Assembly: GCF_051954455.1 (NCBI RefSeq)
Contig: NZ_JBQCHS010000001.1
Coordinates: 1-64,000, forward strand
DNA length: 64,000 nucleotides
Direction: 5' to 3'
Source of the DNA: Pseudolysinimonas sp051954455
Lineage (GTDB): Bacteria; Actinomycetota; Actinomycetes; Actinomycetales; Microbacteriaceae
The notes below the pieces were generated by a model that saw only the letters and a list, made by a program, of their open reading frames with translations, had not been told where the DNA came from and did not search any database. This document shows, in pieces, positions 27,952 through 36,991 of the stretch (positions are counted from its first letter, which is position 1; every line of letters begins with the position of its first letter). Made by a program: the position numbers and the translations under genes.

Positions 27952-29299
27952 TCAGTGCGAGGTGGGGGCCCCGCGGAGCGCATCGCGACGACGCCACGCG
28001 GCGAGCCGCGTGAGGCCGAACCCTGCCGCCGCCAGCAGCCCGGCCCCGGCGAGCGTCGCACCGATGGGCACGGTCACGCCGGTCTCGGCGAGGAGTGCAG
28101 CGGGCGTCGTGCCCGGGCCGGCCGGAGTGACCGTCGCGGGTCCGGCGTTCGGACCCACCGTGGCGTTCGCGATGGCGACCGAGGCGAGTGCCGGCGCCCC
28201 GGACGCCCCCAGCACGTTGACGGTGATCGCGTTCTGGGTGAACGAGCCGTCCGGGTTGGTCATCCGGTTGTTGACCGGGCGCCGAGACGAGGGCGCTGAG
28301 AGCCGTGCCGACCGCGGCCGCCAGCCCGGTAGTGACCGTCGTCAGCGTCGTGGCGAGCGTCGTCGCGAGACCCGCGATGGCTGCGATCGCCACGGTGTCG
28401 ACGATCGGGTCCAGCCCGCCCGCGGCGGTCTGGAGCTGGGTCAGCACGCCGTTCGCGAGCGCGTTCACCTTGGCGACGACGGCCGCGGGGAGGAACGACA
28501 TGAGGTCGGTCCCGGGAGCGAGGTGGTCGAGATCGGCGACGCCGGCCGCGGCGAGGAGATCGGACGCGGTGATGCTGATGGTCCCGCCCGTGAAGGGGTC
28601 GGCCACCGGAGTTCCGAGCAGCGGGTTCACGACGAGGAGCACCGGGTCGAGCACTCCGGCGATCGCCGTGCTGACCGGGGCGATCACGGTGCCGCCCACG
28701 GTGGCGCCGACGTCGTCGAGCACGTAGGCCCCGCTCGGAGCACCGGACGCCGGCTGCTGGGCGCTCGCCGCGACGGCACCGATCACGAGATCGATGCTGA
28801 TGGGGCTGGTCGCCGGATCACCGATTCCGATCGATGCGGAGTTGCCCGCTCCGGGTGTGCCGAGGTTCGACCCGGTCACCGTGGTTCCCGATCCGACCAG
28901 GCTCGGTGCCGAGGAGACCGTTCCCGAGAACGCGACCGATGACCCGTCGTCGCGCGCCTGCGCGAACTGCCCGACGGCCCCCAGCTGGATGATGCCCGTC
29001 GCCCCGAACAGATCGGTCGTTCCCGCCCGCAGGTTCAGCGCGTCCAGGACGGTGGCGTCGAGCGGGGTGTCGCTCGTGACGGTGCCCGTACCGTTCGCGT
29101 CGACCGCTTCGGCGCCGGCCAGATTCAGCAGCGGCGCGCTCGGCGTTCCGGCGATCGTCGCCGTCAGCAGCCGCCCCTCCGCCTGCGAGACCGGTGCCGC
29201 GGCGCTGGCGCTCATCGGCACGATCAGTGCGATGGCGGCGCCGAGAGCGGCGGCCGAAACGGCGATGCCCGTGACCGGCATCGATGGACGTGTGCTCAT
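27952..29299 (-). pseudogene. Frame-shifted wall-anchored surface protein (choice-of-anchor G type, LAETG signal)
   Basis: The reading frame starts at ATG 29299 (GGGGGAG 6 nt upstream). It has a signal peptide ending near ASAAAPVSQAEG and Gly/Ala/Ser/Thr-rich extracellular repeats of the kind annotated as choice-of-anchor G. At about 28277-28280, a CCC run on the coding strand, the frame is lost. The rest continues in another frame to 27952: NPDGSFTQNAITVNVLG, sorting signal LAETG, a hydrophobic helix and a terminal RRR. Removing one base of the run joins the parts as APVNNRMTNPDG. Without repair the product has no wall anchor. A sequencing error in the run is possible. LAXTG is typical for class E sortases. 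Confidence 0.8.
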
Positions 29300-29512
29300 G
29301 AGAGCTCCCCCGCGCGTCCTGATCCACACGTCGGGAGGAAGCGCGACGTCCCCTTCGACGCGTCCGGAATCGATCGATGGTTGGTCGGTCATGCACAACC
29401 GGAATGTGACGAAAACTATCGGTGCGGTCCCCCAAGGCAACCCTGCCGACGGTGTTTCTGCACGTCCCTCCCGCCCCCGGCCGGCGTCGGAGCCCGCGGC
29501 TATCCTTGCGAG

Positions 29513-31759
29513 GTGGTCACCGCCCTCTACCGCCGATACCGGCCGGAGACGTTCGCCGAGCTGATCGGCCAGAGCCAGGTGACCGACCCGCTGCGCACCG
29601 CGCTGCGCACCGATCGGGTCAATCACGCGTACCTCTTCTCCGGGCCGCGCGGCTGCGGCAAGACGACCTCCGCGCGCATCCTCGCGCGCTGTCTCAACTG
29701 CGCCGAGGGGCCGACCGACACCCCGTGCGGGGTCTGCCCGTCGTGCGTGGAGCTCGGCCGCGACGGCGGCGGATCGCTCGACGTCGTCGAGATCGACGCG
29801 GCCTCCCACAACGGCGTCGACGACGCCCGCGACCTGCGCGAGCGGGCGGTCTTCGCCCCGGCGCGCGACCGCTACAAGATCTTCATCCTCGACGAGGCGC
29901 ACATGGTGACGCCGCAGGGCTTCAACGCGCTGCTCAAGATCGTCGAGGAGCCGCCGGAGCACGTGAAGTTCATCTTCGCGACGACGGAGCCCGAGAAGGT
30001 CATCGGCACGATCCGCTCCCGCACGCACCACTATCCGTTCCGCCTCGTGCCGCCGGCGACGATGCTCGAGTACCTGCAGCAGCTCTGCGAGAGCGAGAAG
30101 GTGCAGGTGGAGGCGGGAGTCCTCCCTCTCGTCGTGCGCGCGGGCGGCGGCTCGGTGCGCGACACCCTGTCGCTCCTCGACCAGCTCATCGCCGGATCGG
30201 AGGGCGCCGTCGTCGGGTACGAGCGCGCCGTCGCGCTGCTCGGCTACACGCACGGAGCGCTGCTCGACGAGATCGTCGACGCGATCGGCGCCGCCGACGC
30301 CCCGACCGCCTTCGCCGGAGTCGACCGCGTGATCCAGACCGGCCAGGATCCGCGCCGCTTCGTCGAGGACCTGCTCGAGCGCCTGCGCGACCTCATCGTC
30401 GTCGCCGCGACGCGGGAGGGCGCAGCAGCCGTGCTCCGCGGGGTGCCGCAGGACGAGATCGATCGGATGAGCGTGCAGGCCACGGCGTTCGGCGCGGCCG
30501 AGCTCTCACGTGCCGCCGACGTCGCCAACGCGGCGCTCACCGAGATGACCGGTGCGACCTCCCCGCGCCTACATCTCGAACTGCTGGTCGCGCGTCTGCT
30601 GGTGCCGGCCACCGACGACACCGAGCGCGGTGCGCTCGCGCGGGTCGAGCGGCTTGAGCGCCGAATGGGCATCGAGGACGCGCCGCGTGCCGTGCCCCCG
30701 GCGGCGAGCGAGACGCCGCGCCGGACAGCCGAGCCGACGAGCGCTCCCGCGCCGCGACCGAGCGCGGCGGCTCCCGCCCCGTCGGTCGAGCCGGAGCGAC
30801 CGGTCGCTGCTGCGGAGGTCGAGCCCATGGAGCCGGCGCCGGCTGAGCCGACGACCGAGTCGGCGGTGACACCGCCCGAGGCCGGATCCGCTCCCGCCGA
30901 GCCGGCACCCTCGACCACGGCCGTCGCCCCGGTCACGATCGGCCGACTCCGCGACGCGTGGCCCGAGATCCTGGAGGCGGTCGAGAAGACCAGCCGCAGC
31001 TCGTGGCTCGTCGTCTACACCGCGACGCCGCGGGCCCTCGCCGACGACGTGCTGACCCTCGCCTTCCGCAGCCAGAACGACGTCGCCGGATTCCGGCCGA
31101 AGCCCGGCTCGACCGAGAGCGTCAGCGAGCACCTCCGCTCCGCCATCGCCGACGTGCTCGGCATCCGGGTGAAGTTCCTCCCGCGCGTCGAGGAGGGTGC
31201 GGCGCCGAGCGCTCCCGCTCCGAGCGCGCCCGCGGCGGCTCCGGCTCCCGCGCCGGTGCCTCAGGCGCCCGCGCCCGTCAGACCTGAGCCCGCTGCGCCT
31301 GAGTCCGCTGCTGCGCCCGAGCCCGTCGCGCCCGAGTCCGCCGAACCCGCGTCCGCCGCCCCGGAGGAGCGCCCGCAGATCGACGCCGACGGCTGGGCCG
31401 TCGTCTCGATCCCGCACTACGACGACGAGGCGCCCGCCACCGCCGCCGACATCGCGGCCGCCATGAAGCCCGCGTCCTCGCTGTCGGCCCCCGCCCCGAA
31501 GGCCGAGCGCGCCGCCCCCACGGCCACCGCGCGCGCCGAGATCGCGGCACCGGCGCGCCCCGCCCCCGCGCAGCGCGCCCGCTACGGCGAGGCCGTGGTC
31601 CGCGAGCTGCTGAAGGCGGAGTTCATCGAGGAGCAGCAGCTCGCCCCGCGCGACGCCCCCGTCGCCTTCGACGTGGCCGGCACCCCGGCCGCTCCGACCG
31701 GCGGCACCGACGACCTCCCGCCGGAGGACGTCCCGCCCGTGCCCGAGGAAGACCGCTGA
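29513..31759 (+). CDS. dnaX: DNA polymerase III subunit gamma/tau
   Basis: This 748-residue clamp-loader ATPase of the replisome has P-loop GPRGCGKT (residues 44-51), zinc cysteines near 63, 72, 75 and 78, Walker B ILDEAHM, and SRTHHYPF in sensor 1/SRC. After residue 380 comes a long Ala/Pro-rich linker and a polymerase-binding C-terminus. TATCCT (29501-29506) ends 6 nt before the GTG at 29513, which places the start there. An in-frame extension to 29381 would read through the promoter. I see no slippery heptamer for a gamma form. recR follows with TGATG overlap. Confidence 0.95.
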   Translation: MVTALYRRYRPETFAELIGQSQVTDPLRTALRTDRVNHAYLFSGPRGCGKTTSARILARCLNCAEGPTDTPCGVCPSCVELGRDGGGSLDVVEIDAASHNGVDDARDLRERAVFAPARDRYKIFILDEAHMVTPQGFNALLKIVEEPPEHVKFIFATTEPEKVIGTIRSRTHHYPFRLVPPATMLEYLQQLCESEKVQVEAGVLPLVVRAGGGSVRDTLSLLDQLIAGSEGAVVGYERAVALLGYTHGALLDEIVDAIGAADAPTAFAGVDRVIQTGQDPRRFVEDLLERLRDLIVVAATREGAAAVLRGVPQDEIDRMSVQATAFGAAELSRAADVANAALTEMTGATSPRLHLELLVARLLVPATDDTERGALARVERLERRMGIEDAPRAVPPAASETPRRTAEPTSAPAPRPSAAAPAPSVEPERPVAAAEVEPMEPAPAEPTTESAVTPPEAGSAPAEPAPSTTAVAPVTIGRLRDAWPEILEAVEKTSRSSWLVVYTATPRALADDVLTLAFRSQNDVAGFRPKPGSTESVSEHLRSAIADVLGIRVKFLPRVEEGAAPSAPAPSAPAAAPAPAPVPQAPAPVRPEPAAPESAAAPEPVAPESAEPASAAPEERPQIDADGWAVVSIPHYDDEAPATAADIAAAMKPASSLSAPAPKAERAAPTATARAEIAAPARPAPAQRARYGEAVVRELLKAEFIEEQQLAPRDAPVAFDVAGTPAAPTGGTDDLPPEDVPPVPEEDR

Positions 31760-32361
31760 TGGCCTACGAGGGCATCGTCCAGGAACTGATCGACGAGTTC
31801 GGCCGCCTCCCGGGCATCGGGCCGAAGTCCGCGCAGCGCATCGCGTTCCACATCCTGCAGACGGAGTCGTTCGACACGACCCGGCTCGCCGAGATCCTCA
31901 CCCACATCCGCGAGCGCGTGCACTTCTGCTCGATCTGCGGCAACGTCGCCGAGCAGGACACCTGCTCCATCTGCCGCGACCCGCGGCGCAGCCAGAACGT
32001 GATCTGCGTCGTCGAGGAGGCGAAGGACGTCGCCGCGATCGAGCGCACGCGCGAGTTCCGCGGCCTCTACCACGTGCTCGGCGGCGCCTTGAGCCCGATC
32101 GACGGGATCGGCCCGAACGACCTCCGCTTCGCCCAGCTCGTGAAGCGGCTGGCCGACGGCACCGTCACCGAGGTCATCATCGCGACCGACCCCAACCTCG
32201 AGGGCGAGGCCACCGCGACCTACCTCTCCCGGCTCCTCGTGCAGCCCGGCCTCACCGTCTCGCGGCTCGCCTCCGGCCTGCCGGTCGGCGGGGACCTCGA
32301 GTACGCCGACGAGGTCACCCTCGGCCGCGCCTTCGAGGGCCGCCGCGTCGTCGAGGCCTGA
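31759..32361 (+). CDS. recR: Recombination mediator protein RecR
   Basis: This 200-residue RecFOR-pathway protein promotes RecA loading at gaps. The N-terminal helix-hairpin-helix has LPGIGPKSAQRIAFHI, four zinc cysteines lie in CSICGNVAEQDTCSIC (residues 54-69), and the Toprim domain starts at ICVVEEAKDV. Full length. The ATG overlaps the dnaX stop by one base, the widespread dnaX-recR order. Confidence 0.97.
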   Translation: MAYEGIVQELIDEFGRLPGIGPKSAQRIAFHILQTESFDTTRLAEILTHIRERVHFCSICGNVAEQDTCSICRDPRRSQNVICVVEEAKDVAAIERTREFRGLYHVLGGALSPIDGIGPNDLRFAQLVKRLADGTVTEVIIATDPNLEGEATATYLSRLLVQPGLTVSRLASGLPVGGDLEYADEVTLGRAFEGRRVVEA

Positions 32362-32472
32362 CGGGTCCCCCGAGGGCTACCCGGCCGACGGCCCGACGAC
32401 CACCTCGCCACTCCACCTGCCCGCGGGGCGCACATCCGGTGCGGTCATGCCGCGACGCTCGGGCGAGCCCGG

Positions 32473-32531
32473 TCGAGTCGTGCGAAACCTGCGGTTCCGG
32501 ACGGTCGAACCACCGGTTTCGCACGATTCGA
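32473..32531. repeat. Long imperfect palindrome between recR and the HAD gene
   Basis: Arms of 17 nt (32473-32489 and 32515-32531) pair with one mismatch around a 25-nt centre, which itself holds a 5-bp stem (32493-32497 with 32507-32511). It lies 72 bp before the HAD gene start. It could be a dispersed palindromic element or a terminator/attenuator. The rest of 32362-32602 shows no gene. Confidence 0.65.
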
Positions 32532-32602
32532 CGGATCAACGGCACAAGCACGGCGGGGATCCGGTCGGATCTCGGAGGCGATCCCTGCGATACTCGACGA
32601 CC

Positions 32603-33355
32603 GTGACCCCGCGCCTGATCGCCTTCGACCTCGACGACACCCTCGCCCCCTCCAAGTCGCCGCTCGACCCGCGGATGGCGGAGCTGCTCGGCGAGCTCCT
32701 GCACGTCGCCGAGGTGTGCGTCATCTCCGGCGGTCAGATCGCGCAGTTCCGTGACCAGGTGATCGCCCGGCTGCCCGAGGGGCTCCCGCTCGAGAACCTG
32801 CACCTCATGCCCACCTGCGGCACGCAGTACTACCGCGCCGAGAGCGGCGAGTGGGTGCAGCAGTACGCCGAGGACCTGACCGCCGCCGAGAAGGCCGACG
32901 CCCTCGCCGCCGTCGAGGAGGAGGCGCGGCGGCTGGGGATGTGGGAGTCCGAGACCTGGGGCCCGATCCTCGAGGACCGCGGATCGCAGATCACCTTCTC
33001 CGCGCTCGGCCAGGCCGCGCCGGTCGACGCGAAGAGGGCCTGGGACCCGACGGGGGAGAAGAAGAACACCCTGCGCGCCGCGGTACAGGAGCGCCTGCCG
33101 GAGCTGGAAGTCCGCTCCGGCGGCTCGACGAGCGTCGACATCACCCGGCGCGGTGTCGACAAGGCCTACGGCATGACCCGGCTGGCGGAACTGACCGGCA
33201 TCCCCTTCGCGGACATGCTCTTCGTCGGCGACCGCCTCGACCCGGACGGCAACGACCACCCGGTCATCGCGCTCGGCGTGCCGACGCGCGCGGTCGAGGG
33301 CTGGGAGGAGACGGCGGAGCTCGTCGCGGAGATCGTCCAGGAAGCGCGCCGCTAG
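32603..33355 (+). CDS. HAD-IIB phosphatase, eukaryotic-type phosphomannomutase-like
   Basis: This is a 250-residue HAD hydrolase, the size of eukaryotic-type phosphomannomutases. Motif I FDLDDTLAPSK has both aspartates, motif II is VISGGQ, the lysine motif is near VDKAYG, and motif IV VGDRLDPDGNDHP resembles the GDxxxPGGND end of PMM. Mannose 6-phosphate/mannose 1-phosphate interconversion is therefore likely. A simple sugar phosphatase is the alternative. The GTG at 32603 is chosen because an upstream in-frame stretch runs into the palindrome. Confidence 0.75.
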   Translation: MTPRLIAFDLDDTLAPSKSPLDPRMAELLGELLHVAEVCVISGGQIAQFRDQVIARLPEGLPLENLHLMPTCGTQYYRAESGEWVQQYAEDLTAAEKADALAAVEEEARRLGMWESETWGPILEDRGSQITFSALGQAAPVDAKRAWDPTGEKKNTLRAAVQERLPELEVRSGGSTSVDITRRGVDKAYGMTRLAELTGIPFADMLFVGDRLDPDGNDHPVIALGVPTRAVEGWEETAELVAEIVQEARR

Positions 33356-33406
33356 GCTGGGAGGTCCGATCCTCCCGCGCGACCGCGCACGCCACCCCGG
33401 AGTCCC

Positions 33407-34690
33407 ATGAGCCTCATCGTGCAGAAGTTCGGCGGCTCATCCGTGGCCGACGCCGAGAGCATCAAGCGCGTGGCGAAGCGCATCGTCGAGACCCGCAAGG
33501 CGGGCAACTCCGTGGTGGTCGCAGTCAGCGCCATGGGCGACACCACCGACGAGCTCATCGACCTCGCGCACGAGGTGACGCCGTTCCCGGACGGCCGCGA
33601 GCTCGACATGCTCCTGACCACGGGCGAGCGCATCTCGATGGCCCTGCTCGCCATGGCGATCAAGTCGATGGGCGTCGACGCGCGCTCGTACACGGGCAGT
33701 CAGGCGGGCATGATCACCGACGCCCAGCACGGCGCCGCGCGGATCGTCGACGTCACGCCGGTGCGGCTGCGGGAGGCGCTGGACGAGGGCGCGATCGCCA
33801 TCGTCGCCGGGTTCCAGGGTTTCAACCGCGACAGCCGCGACATCACGACCCTCGGCCGAGGCGGCTCCGACACGACGGCCGTGGCGCTCGCCGCCGCCCT
33901 GGACGCCGACGTGTGCGAGATCTACACCGACGTGGACGGCGTCTTCACCTCCGACCCGCGGGTCGTGCCGCGGGCGCACAAGCTCGATCGCGTGACGAGC
34001 GAGGAGATGCTGGAGCTGGCCGCGTCCGGCGCGAAGGTGCTCCACATCCGCGCCGTGGAGTTCGCCCGCCGGCACGGCGTCACCATGCACGTGCGGTCGT
34101 CGTTCAACAACACCGAGGGCACTTGGGTCGTCAACGACCAGGACGCCCGCGAGCCCGGAAAGGGGATCGGCGTGGAGGAACCCGTCATCACCGGCGTGGC
34201 CGGCGACACCAGCGAGGCCAAGATCACGGTCGTCGGCGTGCCCGACGTGCCGGGCAAGGCGGCCGAGATCTTCACGATCGTCGCCAAGACCGGCGCGAAC
34301 ATCGACATGATCGTGCAGAACATCTCGGCGGCGGCGACCGGGCTGACCGACATCTCCTTCACCCTCCCGAAGGTCGAGGGCGAGAAGGTGCTGGCCGCGC
34401 TCCGTGCGGAGCAGGCCGACGCCGGGTTCGACGCCCTCCTGTTCGACGACCAGATCGGCAAGCTGTCGGTCGTCGGCGCGGGGATGCGGACGAGCGCGGG
34501 CGTCTCCGCGCAGCTCTTCCGGGCGCTCTCGGACGCGGGCATCAACATCGAGATGATCTCCACCAGCGAGATCCGGATCTCGGTGGTCACGCGCGCCGAC
34601 ACCCTGCGCGAGGCGATGCGCGTCGTGCACGCCGCGTTCGGCCTGGACGGCGAGGCCGAGGCCATCGTCTACGCCGGCACCGGCCGGTGA
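33407..34690 (+). CDS. lysC: Aspartate kinase (alpha subunit, with probable internal beta start)
   Basis: This 427-residue enzyme phosphorylates L-aspartate in the lysine, threonine and methionine pathway. It begins with VQKFGGSSVAD, has GFQGFNRDSRDITTLGRGGSDTTA in the kinase domain and two C-terminal ACT domains (from about residue 265) that sense lysine/threonine. An in-frame GTG at 34172 with GGAAAGGGG before it would give a 172-residue ACT-only beta subunit, as known for alpha2-beta2 enzymes of Corynebacterium and Bacillus. TAGGCT (33354-33359) may be its -10. No aspartate-semialdehyde dehydrogenase gene follows, although asd is the usual partner. Confidence 0.96.
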   Translation: MSLIVQKFGGSSVADAESIKRVAKRIVETRKAGNSVVVAVSAMGDTTDELIDLAHEVTPFPDGRELDMLLTTGERISMALLAMAIKSMGVDARSYTGSQAGMITDAQHGAARIVDVTPVRLREALDEGAIAIVAGFQGFNRDSRDITTLGRGGSDTTAVALAAALDADVCEIYTDVDGVFTSDPRVVPRAHKLDRVTSEEMLELAASGAKVLHIRAVEFARRHGVTMHVRSSFNNTEGTWVVNDQDAREPGKGIGVEEPVITGVAGDTSEAKITVVGVPDVPGKAAEIFTIVAKTGANIDMIVQNISAAATGLTDISFTLPKVEGEKVLAALRAEQADAGFDALLFDDQIGKLSVVGAGMRTSAGVSAQLFRALSDAGINIEMISTSEIRISVVTRADTLREAMRVVHAAFGLDGEAEAIVYAGTGR

Positions 34691-35031
34691 ACCGGGCCGG
34701 GTCGGCGCCCCTAGAGGGCCGCGACACGCCCGGCTTGCAGCACCTCCCGGGGTGTGGCAAACTCTTCTAGTTCAATACGCCGCGCTTCGGTGCGGCTCAC
34801 TGCCAGAGCAGTGCACAGCCCCCGCCGCGAGTGGGACGAGCTGGGCCGCGGGCAGCAGAACACAGCTTCAATCGAATCCTTCCCTCACCGTGCGGTGACG
34901 TGCGTGCCGTGTGCGCGACACGCCCGAGCGCGGGGTGCGGCGGGACTTCCCAGAAGAACAGCGGTGCGCGAACGAAGTGTCGCGCGGGTGCGGCCCGAGC
35001 AGGGCTGCGCGAGAAACGAGAGAGAGAACGC
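34691..35031 (+). promoter_or_regulatory. S10 operon promoter and long leader
   Basis: This 341-bp gap has no credible gene. TTGCAG (34735-34740) and CAAACT (34758-34763), 17 bp apart, are a possible promoter, leaving a leader of about 260 nt. A small hairpin CACTGC/GCAGTG stands at 34798-34813. The leader ends with a purine-rich AGAGAGAGAACGC ribosome site. Long leaders of S10 operons often serve ribosomal feedback, but no known motif was recognised. Confidence 0.55.
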
Positions 35032-35340
35032 ATGGCGGGACAGAAGATCCGCATCCGGCTGAAGTCGTACGACCACGCCGGCCTCGACGCGTCGGCGCGC
35101 AAGATCGTCGACACCGTGACCCGCGCGGGCGCGACGGTGGTCGGCCCGGTGCCGCTGCCGACGGAGAAGAACGTGGTCGTCGTGATCCGTTCTCCCCACA
35201 AGTACAAGGACTCCCGCGAGCACTTCGAGAAGCGCACCCACAAGCGCCTCATCGACATCATCGACCCGACGCCGAAGGCCGTCGACTCGCTGATGCGACT
35301 CGACCTGCCCGCCGACGTCAACATCGAGATCAAGCTCTAA
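35032..35340 (+). CDS. rpsJ: 30S ribosomal protein S10
   Basis: This 102-residue small-subunit head protein, also known as the NusB partner NusE, has the full family length. IRIRLKSYDHAGLD and the SPHKYKDSREHFEKRTHKRL block are diagnostic. First gene of the S10-spc-alpha cluster, after the 341-bp leader. The ATG is preceded by AGAGAGAG. An in-frame extension upstream to 34831 would be far longer than any S10 and is rejected. Confidence 0.98.
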   Translation: MAGQKIRIRLKSYDHAGLDASARKIVDTVTRAGATVVGPVPLPTEKNVVVVIRSPHKYKDSREHFEKRTHKRLIDIIDPTPKAVDSLMRLDLPADVNIEIKL

Positions 35341-35350
35341 GGACCCCGCC

Positions 35351-36001
35351 ATGACTGCAGTCAAGACGACCAAGGGTCTGCTCGGCACCAAGCTCGGCAT
35401 GACCCAGGTCTGGGATGCGAACAACCGCCTCATCCCCGTGACCGTCGTCCAGATCACCCCGAACGTCGTGACCCAGGTCCGCTCGGAGGAGAAGGACGGC
35501 TACACCGCCGTGCAGATCGCGTACGGCCAGATCGACCCGCGCAAGGTGAACAAGCCGGCCGCCGGTCACTTCGAGAAGGCGGGCGTCACGCCGCGCCGTC
35601 ACCTCACCGAGATCCGCACCGCCGACGCCGCCGAGTACTCGCTCGGTCAGGAGCTCGCGGTCGACGTGTTCGAGGCCGGTCAGCTGGTCGACGTCGTCGG
35701 CACCAGCAAGGGCAAGGGCTTCGCCGGCGTCATGAAGCGCCACAACTTCAAGGGCGTCTCGGCGAGCCACGGTTCGCACCGCAACCACCGCAAGCCCGGC
35801 TCGATCGGTGCGTCCTCGACGCCGTCGCGCGTGTTCAAGGGCATGCGGATGGCGGGTCGCATGGGTGGCGAGCGCGTCACCGTGCAGGGCCTCACCGTCC
35901 ACTCGGTCGACGCCGAGAAGGGCCTCCTGCTGGTCAAGGGCGCCGTCCCCGGTGCCCGCGGCCGCATCGTCTTCGTCCGCAACGCCGTGAAGGGAGCCTG
36001 A
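35351..36001 (+). CDS. rplC: 50S ribosomal protein L3
   Basis: This 216-residue early-assembly 23S rRNA-binding protein has GLLGTKLGMTQVWD at the start and the long extension loop with GFAGVMKRHNFKG and GSIGASSTPSRVFKGMRMAGRMG reaching the peptidyl-transferase centre. It starts 10 bp after rpsJ and ends 2 bp before rplD, as expected for the S10 operon. Confidence 0.98.
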   Translation: MTAVKTTKGLLGTKLGMTQVWDANNRLIPVTVVQITPNVVTQVRSEEKDGYTAVQIAYGQIDPRKVNKPAAGHFEKAGVTPRRHLTEIRTADAAEYSLGQELAVDVFEAGQLVDVVGTSKGKGFAGVMKRHNFKGVSASHGSHRNHRKPGSIGASSTPSRVFKGMRMAGRMGGERVTVQGLTVHSVDAEKGLLLVKGAVPGARGRIVFVRNAVKGA

Positions 36002-36003
36002 CC

Positions 36004-36675
36004 ATGGCTGCTGTCCAGCCGAAGGATGGCCCGACTCAGGTCGCGATCATCGACGAGAAGGGCAAGAGCGCGGGCTCGGTCGAGCTCCCGGCCGCGCTCT
36101 TCGACGTCACCCCGAACGTCCCGCTGATCCACCAGGTGGTGACTGCGCAGCTCGCGGCCGCCCGCCAGGGCACGCACTCGACCAAGGGTCGCGGCGAGGT
36201 CTCCGGCTCGGGTGTCAAGCCGTTCAAGCAGAAGGGCACCGGCCGCAGCCGTCAGGGTTCGGTCCGCGCCCCGGAGCACCGCGGCGGCGGCGTCGTGCAC
36301 GGCCCGGTGCCGCGCGACTACGCCCAGCGCACCCCCAAGAAGATGATCGCCTCGGCGCTGCTCGGACTCCTGAGCGACCGCGCCCGCGGCGAGCGCCTGC
36401 ACGTCGTGTCCGTGCTCGGCGGTGAGACGCCCTCGACCAAGGCGGCCGCGACGCAGCTCGCGACCCTCGGGGCCGAGCGCAACGTCCTCATCGTGCTGGA
36501 GCGCGGTGACGAGGCCGGCTACAAGAGCGTGCGCAACCTCCCCGAGGTCCACGTGCTCTTCGCCGACCAGCTGAACGCCTACGACGTCGTGACGAGTGAC
36601 GACGTGGTCTTCACCAAGGCCGCGTTCGACGCCTTCGTGAGCGCCAAGAGCAAGACCGAGGAGGCTGCCCAGTGA
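36004..36675 (+). CDS. rplD: 50S ribosomal protein L4
   Basis: This is a 223-residue exit-tunnel protein. The tunnel loop holds GTHSTKGRGEVSGSGVKPFKQKGTG with RQGSVRAPEHRGGG. The globular part ends in a slightly longer Lys/Glu tail (SAKSKTEEAAQ). Its stop overlaps the GTG of rplW by 4 bp. In some bacteria L4 represses its own operon through the leader. Nothing in the sequence shows this here. Confidence 0.98.
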   Translation: MAAVQPKDGPTQVAIIDEKGKSAGSVELPAALFDVTPNVPLIHQVVTAQLAAARQGTHSTKGRGEVSGSGVKPFKQKGTGRSRQGSVRAPEHRGGGVVHGPVPRDYAQRTPKKMIASALLGLLSDRARGERLHVVSVLGGETPSTKAAATQLATLGAERNVLIVLERGDEAGYKSVRNLPEVHVLFADQLNAYDVVTSDDVVFTKAAFDAFVSAKSKTEEAAQ

Positions 36676-36971
36676 GCGGCTACAACAAGGACCCGCGCGA
36701 CGTCATCCTCGCGCCGGTGGTGAGCGAGAAGAGCTACGGGCTCATCGACGAGGGCAAGTACACCTTCCTCGTCGACCCCCGCTCGAACAAGACCGAGATC
36801 AAGCTGGCGATCGAGAAGATCTTCGGCGTCAAGGTCGACTCGGTGAACACCCTCAACCGCACGGGCAAGGCCCAGCGCACCCGCCGTGGCATCGGCAAGC
36901 GCAAGGACACCAAGCGCGCGATCGTCACCCTCAAGTCCGGCTCGATCGACATCTTCACGGCTGTCGGCTAA
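36672..36971 (+). CDS. rplW: 50S ribosomal protein L23
   Basis: This 99-residue protein at the tunnel exit is a docking site for SRP and trigger factor. VILAPVVSEKSYGLIDEGKYTF and the basic loop NRTGKAQRTRRGIGKRKD are clear L23 features. The GTG start sits in a 4-bp overlap with rplD. Confidence 0.98.
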   Translation: MSGYNKDPRDVILAPVVSEKSYGLIDEGKYTFLVDPRSNKTEIKLAIEKIFGVKVDSVNTLNRTGKAQRTRRGIGKRKDTKRAIVTLKSGSIDIFTAVG

Positions 36972-36991
36972 GGGCTAGGGAGAGAAGAACA

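Noticed and set aside
29381..29512. N-terminal extension of dnaX with several cysteines
   Set aside because: The extension covers the intergenic region and the TATCCT promoter; normal DnaX starts at the VVTALYRRYRP segment (29513).
32315..33259. Minus-strand open frame opposite the HAD gene
   Set aside because: Shadow with no domain; the plus-strand HAD motifs are intact.
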